Shown piece after piece: positions 5,645-9,098 of a stretch of DNA of 9,098 nt. The position numbers and the translations under genes are program-made. The stretch covers positions 1 to 9,098 of the forward strand of contig CANEWV010000043.1 in the NCBI GenBank assembly GCA_947442905.1, in the 5' to 3' direction. How positions within the stretch are numbered: the stretch's first letter is position 1; every line of letters begins with the position of its first letter. Source of the stretch: Chitinophagaceae bacterium. Lineage in GTDB: Bacteria > Bacteroidota > Bacteroidia > Chitinophagales > Chitinophagaceae. A model generated the notes under the pieces. It saw only the letters and a program-made list of their open reading frames with translations, made no database searches and had not been told where the DNA came from.

Positions 5645-8600
5645 TTAGCCAACAAGTCCCACTTGCACCTCCACGTCCGGATTACCGAGTAAAAAGCCTG
5701 CCATTTCATCATTCATTTGAAAACCTTTATCAAAACTATATAAACTTACCAACAGGTTCTCTTTAGGTTCCAGCACATTAAAGCGGAGGCTAGACTTACC
5801 TGGGTACTTTTTAATATTGGTTTCAATGAAGTCAACAAACTGTGGTGTGAGGGAAGCAGCGTGCACATTGATGTCTAAACTCCTGGTTAAATTTTGTTTT
5901 ACAGACTCTAATAAATTGATGGAACTTACTTTAAAATCAAATTCGTTGGGGCGGTTATAGCGCGGTCTAAAAAATCCATTGAGCAAAACGTTTTGACCTT
6001 TTTCTAAATAGTTTTGAAACTTAATATAGTCTTCGCTCCACAAAATAAATTCTGTTTTGCCACTAAAATCTTCGATCGAAAATGAGCCAAAGTTTTTACC
6101 TGTTTTTGTAACACGGTGTTGTACATCAATAATAAGTCCGGCCACTTTAATGGCACGTCCAGGATTGGGTTGAAGTTGCAGTGTTTCTTTTATTTCATTG
6201 AAATCTGCAATATTGGTAATGCCATAATAACGCAGTTCAAATTTAAAATGATCTAACGGATGACCACTCATAAACATGCCTGTTACATCTTTTTCATATT
6301 CGAGTAATTCGGTGAGGGTCCAAGGTTCTGTCTTGGTCAGCTTTGGAACCGGCACTTGCATCGCAGAAGAAAGGTCGCCAAAAAGGGTATTGGTAGATCC
6401 TGCACTTAAACTTTGAAGTGCTTGTCCGTAGTTGATAATTTTTTCGAGTCCAGAAACGCGTTCGCCATCTGGTATTTTAAAATACTGTGCTCTATGAAAA
6501 TCTGTAAAGCAATCAAAAGCACCAGAGTAAGCTAAACTTTCTAATGATTTTTTATTGACACTTCTACTAATCACTCTTTTGATAAAATCAAAAATAGTAG
6601 GGAAGTGTCCGCCTTTTTCTCGCTCCGCTATAATAGTTTCAATTGCTGCTTCACCAACGCCTCTTAACCCACCGAGTCCAAACCGGATTTCTCCTTTTTG
6701 GTTTACGGCAAAACCGTTTAGTGATTCATTGATATCTGGCCCCAGTACTTTTATGCCCATGCGTTTACACTCTTCCATAAAGAAGGTGATTTTTTCAATA
6801 CTACCTGCGTTGTTTAAAACCGCTGACATATACTCTCCAGGGTAGTGTGCTTTTAAATACGCTGTTTCATATGCTACATACGCATAGCAAGTAGAGTGTG
6901 ATTTGTTAAACGCATATTGTGCAAATGCTTCCCAGTCGGTCCAAATTTTTTCCAATACTTGTGCGTCATGACCTTTGCTGGTGGCACCTTCTACAAACTG
7001 TGCTTTCATTTTATCCAGCACCGATTTTTGCTTTTTACCCATGGCTTTACGCAGTACATCGGCGTCGCCTTTTGTAAAGCCGCCAATTTTTTGGCTTAGT
7101 AACATTACCTGTTCTTGGTATACCGTAATACCATAAGTTTCAGATAATATTTCTTTCATTTCATCGAGGTCATAACTGATGGTTTCGCGGCCATGTTTAC
7201 GGTCAATGAAATTGGGTATGTATGCCATGGGCCCCGGTCTGTACAGGGCGTTCATGGCAATTAAGTCGTCAAATTTATCGGGCTTTAATTCGCGTAAATA
7301 TTTTTGCATGCCCACACTCTCAAATTGGAAAGTGGCATTGGTTTCTCCTTGTTGGTAAAGCTTAAATGTTTTTTCGTCGTCTAGTGGAATGGTGTCTAAA
7401 TCAATAACAACGCCATGGTTTTGTTTGATCAGCGCAAGCACCATTTTTAAAATAGAAAGGGTTTTAAGCCCCAAGAAGTCCATTTTAATAACGCCTGCAT
7501 CTTCAATAATACTGCCTTCAATTTGTGTTACCCACAAATCAGAATCTTTAGCGGTTGCCACCGGAATTAAGGTGGTTAAATCTTGCGGTGCAATGATAAT
7601 ACCCGCTGCGTGTATCCCTGTGTTTCGAACAGAGCCTTCTAATCTTTCTGCTTCTTTTAATACCTGCGCACGAATATCGTTGCCTCTATAAATTTCTCTA
7701 AGCTTTTTGACATTGTCAATATCCTCTTGTTGATAGCCTTCTTTTTCTTCTAATGATTTAGGACCCTCTTTAATCGTGATAGGTGCGTGAAGTACACGGC
7801 CAAGCTCAGTACCTGGTTTGTCGGGTACGAGTTTTGCAAGCACGTTACTTTCGGCAAGTGGTAAATCAAGTACACGCGCCACATCTTTGATACTCATTTT
7901 AGCAGCCATGGTACCATAGGTAATAATCTGCGCAACCTGGTTTTTTCCATATTTATCTACTACATAATCGATTACTTTTTGACGACCTTCATCATCAAAG
8001 TCCGTATCGATATCGGGCATGCTCTTACGATCTGGATTTAAGAAACGCTCAAATAGTAAATTATACTTAATAGGATCAATATTGGTAATGCCAATACAGT
8101 AAGCCACCACAGAACCGGCTGCCGATCCACGACCTGGCCCAACAAAAACACCCATTTCACGACCCGCTTTAATAAAGTCACTTACAATTAAGAAGTAACC
8201 CGCAAAGCCCATTGTTTTAATGGTAAAAAGTTCAAAGTCGAGGCGTTCCTGAATTTCTGGTGTTACATCGTTGTAACGCATTTTTGCACCTTCGCATGTA
8301 ATGTGTTGTAGAAACTCCCACTGGTTTAGGTTGGCATCTTTGTGTATCTGAAATTCCTTTGGAATGGGGAAGGCTGGTAGTAGAATATCCTTTTTTAAAT
8401 TTAATACTTCTACCCGGTCAACAATCATATTGGTATTGTCAAGTGATTCTGGGATATCGCTAAATAGCTTACCCATTTCCTCCTGTGTTTTAAAATAAAA
8501 CTGATCGTTGGGAAATTTAAAACGTCTATTTTTTATTTGTGCATCATCATTTACAAAATCATCAAAACCAGGGGTGCTTTGCTTTTCACCGGTATTGATA

Positions 8601-9098
8601 CAAAGTAAAATATCGTGCGCGTTGGCGTCGTCCTGATCTACATAGTGGCTGTCATTGGTCGCAATAACAGGTACATTAAACTTTTTTGAAAATTGTAATA
8701 ACGTATTATTAATAATTTCCTGTTCTTTAATATTGTGCCGCTGGATTTCAATAAAATAATCTTCGCCAAATAAATCTAGCCACCACTTAAATTCTTTTTC
8801 TGCTTTTTCAGGGCCTTCGTTTAAAATCGTTTGAGGCACATACGCACCAATACAACAAGTCGTTGCAATAATACCTTCGTGGTACTGTTCAATTAAAGCT
8901 TTATCAATTCGGGGATACTTACTATACATCCCCTCTATAAATCCGAGCGATGTTAGCTTTACTAAATTCTCGTATCCTTTTTTATTTTTTGCAAGTAAAA
9001 CCTGGTGGTATCTTTTGTCTTTAACTTCTTTGGTAAATGTTTTGATGTGACGGTCTTCCACCACATAAAATTCGCAACCCACAACAGGTTTAACAATA
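5645..9098 (-). CDS. dnaE: DNA polymerase III subunit alpha, DnaE type (N-terminus beyond window edge)
   Basis: This is the catalytic subunit of the replicative polymerase. The reading frame runs off the right edge: codons before the GTG at 9082 read IVKPV and continue the conserved PHP segment, so that GTG is internal and about 60-80 residues are missing. Numbering from that codon (1145 residues), the PHP domain spans about 1-240, with GCEFYV, TTCCIG and ATNDSHY. The C-family palm follows, with GPGRGSAAGS and catalytic aspartates Asp357 and Asp359 (PDIDTDF) and Asp535 (KMDFLGLKTL). Next come RPGP, YQEQVM, RKAMGKK and FNKSHS of the fingers, a helix-hairpin-helix region near FGLGGLRGVGEAA, a possible clamp-binding segment TNTLF (897-901), and an OB fold from about 975 (IKVAGLIIDV). 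The metal-lacking PHP of E. coli differs from this one. DnaE, not Gram-positive PolC, is indicated because no exonuclease domain is inserted in the PHP domain. No intein is present. It is followed by trxA. Confidence 0.98.
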   Translation of the reverse strand, partial: IVKPVVGCEFYVVEDRHIKTFTKEVKDKRYHQVLLAKNKKGYENLVKLTSLGFIEGMYSKYPRIDKALIEQYHEGIIATTCCIGAYVPQTILNEGPEKAEKEFKWWLDLFGEDYFIEIQRHNIKEQEIINNTLLQFSKKFNVPVIATNDSHYVDQDDANAHDILLCINTGEKQSTPGFDDFVNDDAQIKNRRFKFPNDQFYFKTQEEMGKLFSDIPESLDNTNMIVDRVEVLNLKKDILLPAFPIPKEFQIHKDANLNQWEFLQHITCEGAKMRYNDVTPEIQERLDFELFTIKTMGFAGYFLIVSDFIKAGREMGVFVGPGRGSAAGSVVAYCIGITNIDPIKYNLLFERFLNPDRKSMPDIDTDFDDEGRQKVIDYVVDKYGKNQVAQIITYGTMAAKMSIKDVARVLDLPLAESNVLAKLVPDKPGTELGRVLHAPITIKEGPKSLEEKEGYQQEDIDNVKKLREIYRGNDIRAQVLKEAERLEGSVRNTGIHAAGIIIAPQDLTTLIPVATAKDSDLWVTQIEGSIIEDAGVIKMDFLGLKTLSILKMVLALIKQNHGVVIDLDTIPLDDEKTFKLYQQGETNATFQFESVGMQKYLRELKPDKFDDLIAMNALYRPGPMAYIPNFIDRKHGRETISYDLDEMKEILSETYGITVYQEQVMLLSQKIGGFTKGDADVLRKAMGKKQKSVLDKMKAQFVEGATSKGHDAQVLEKIWTDWEAFAQYAFNKSHSTCYAYVAYETAYLKAHYPGEYMSAVLNNAGSIEKITFFMEECKRMGIKVLGPDINESLNGFAVNQKGEIRFGLGGLRGVGEAAIETIIAEREKGGHFPTIFDFIKRVISRSVNKKSLESLAYSGAFDCFTDFHRAQYFKIPDGERVSGLEKIINYGQALQSLSAGSTNTLFGDLSSAMQVPVPKLTKTEPWTLTELLEYEKDVTGMFMSGHPLDHFKFELRYYGITNIADFNEIKETLQLQPNPGRAIKVAGLIIDVQHRVTKTGKNFGSFSIEDFSGKTEFILWSEDYIKFQNYLEKGQNVLLNGFFRPRYNRPNEFDFKVSSINLLESVKQNLTRSLDINVHAASLTPQFVDFIETNIKKYPGKSSLRFNVLEPKENLLVSLYSFDKGFQMNDEMAGFLLGNPDVEVQVGLVG

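Noticed and set aside
6555..7691. Plus-strand open frames of 96, 60 and 100 codons opposite dnaE
   Set aside because: All are inside the conserved dnaE reading frame and resemble no known protein.
9080..9082. GTG as the true start of dnaE
   Set aside because: The frame stays open upstream to the window edge and reads IVKPV, matching the conserved PHP segment, and the N-terminal PHP motif is still missing. The gene is truncated by the window, not started here.
5645..9098. Possible intein or split-gene arrangement in dnaE
   Set aside because: The palm, fingers and OB motifs follow each other at normal distances in one continuous frame, with no inserted block and no intein splice motifs.

Overview
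The window looks like an ordinary chromosomal housekeeping segment from a member of the Bacteroidota, most plausibly a Chitinophagaceae- or Sphingobacteriia-like aerobe. This placement is inferred from three things: AT-rich sequence; upstream regions with Bacteroidota-type -7 boxes (TAnnTTTG) and no Shine-Dalgarno sequence at any of the five visible gene starts; and proteins that resemble that phylum's versions by eye. No database search was possible, so genus-level placement is not claimed.

Layout from left to right: (1) a class I/II PLP-dependent aminotransferase of the aspartate aminotransferase Ib type on the minus strand, cut off at its C-terminus by the window edge (1-1107); (2) a divergent intergenic region of about 180 bp with a candidate promoter and a small hairpin; (3) sdaA, a one-chain iron-sulfur L-serine ammonia-lyase on the plus strand (1286-2731); (4) a 25 bp convergent junction; (5) four head-to-tail minus-strand genes, in transcription order dnaE (replicative DNA polymerase III alpha, N-terminus beyond the right edge, 5645-9098), trxA (thioredoxin, 5234-5554), nupC-type concentrative nucleoside transporter (3963-5192) and mqnE (aminofutalosine synthase, 2757-3917). 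Gaps of 90, 41 and about 45 bp separate these four. Candidate -7 boxes ahead of trxA and mqnE suggest the run is not one strict operon.

Functionally the genes are mostly independent: amino-acid nitrogen metabolism (aminotransferase, serine deamination to pyruvate), replication (DnaE), thiol redox (TrxA), nucleoside uptake, and menaquinone synthesis by the futalosine route (MqnE). The nucleoside transporter beside mqnE, whose product is a modified nucleoside, may be meaningful or may be chance.

I found no tRNA, rRNA, CRISPR array, insertion sequence, phage or defence gene, intein or large repeat. There is no gene-free stretch longer than 300 bases. I do not see a new biological system here. 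The points worth a second look are residue-level: a Val in the transporter's conserved nucleoside-binding motif, a C-terminal cysteine in SdaA, apparently retained PHP metal ligands and a degenerate clamp-binding motif in DnaE, plus a few promoter observations.
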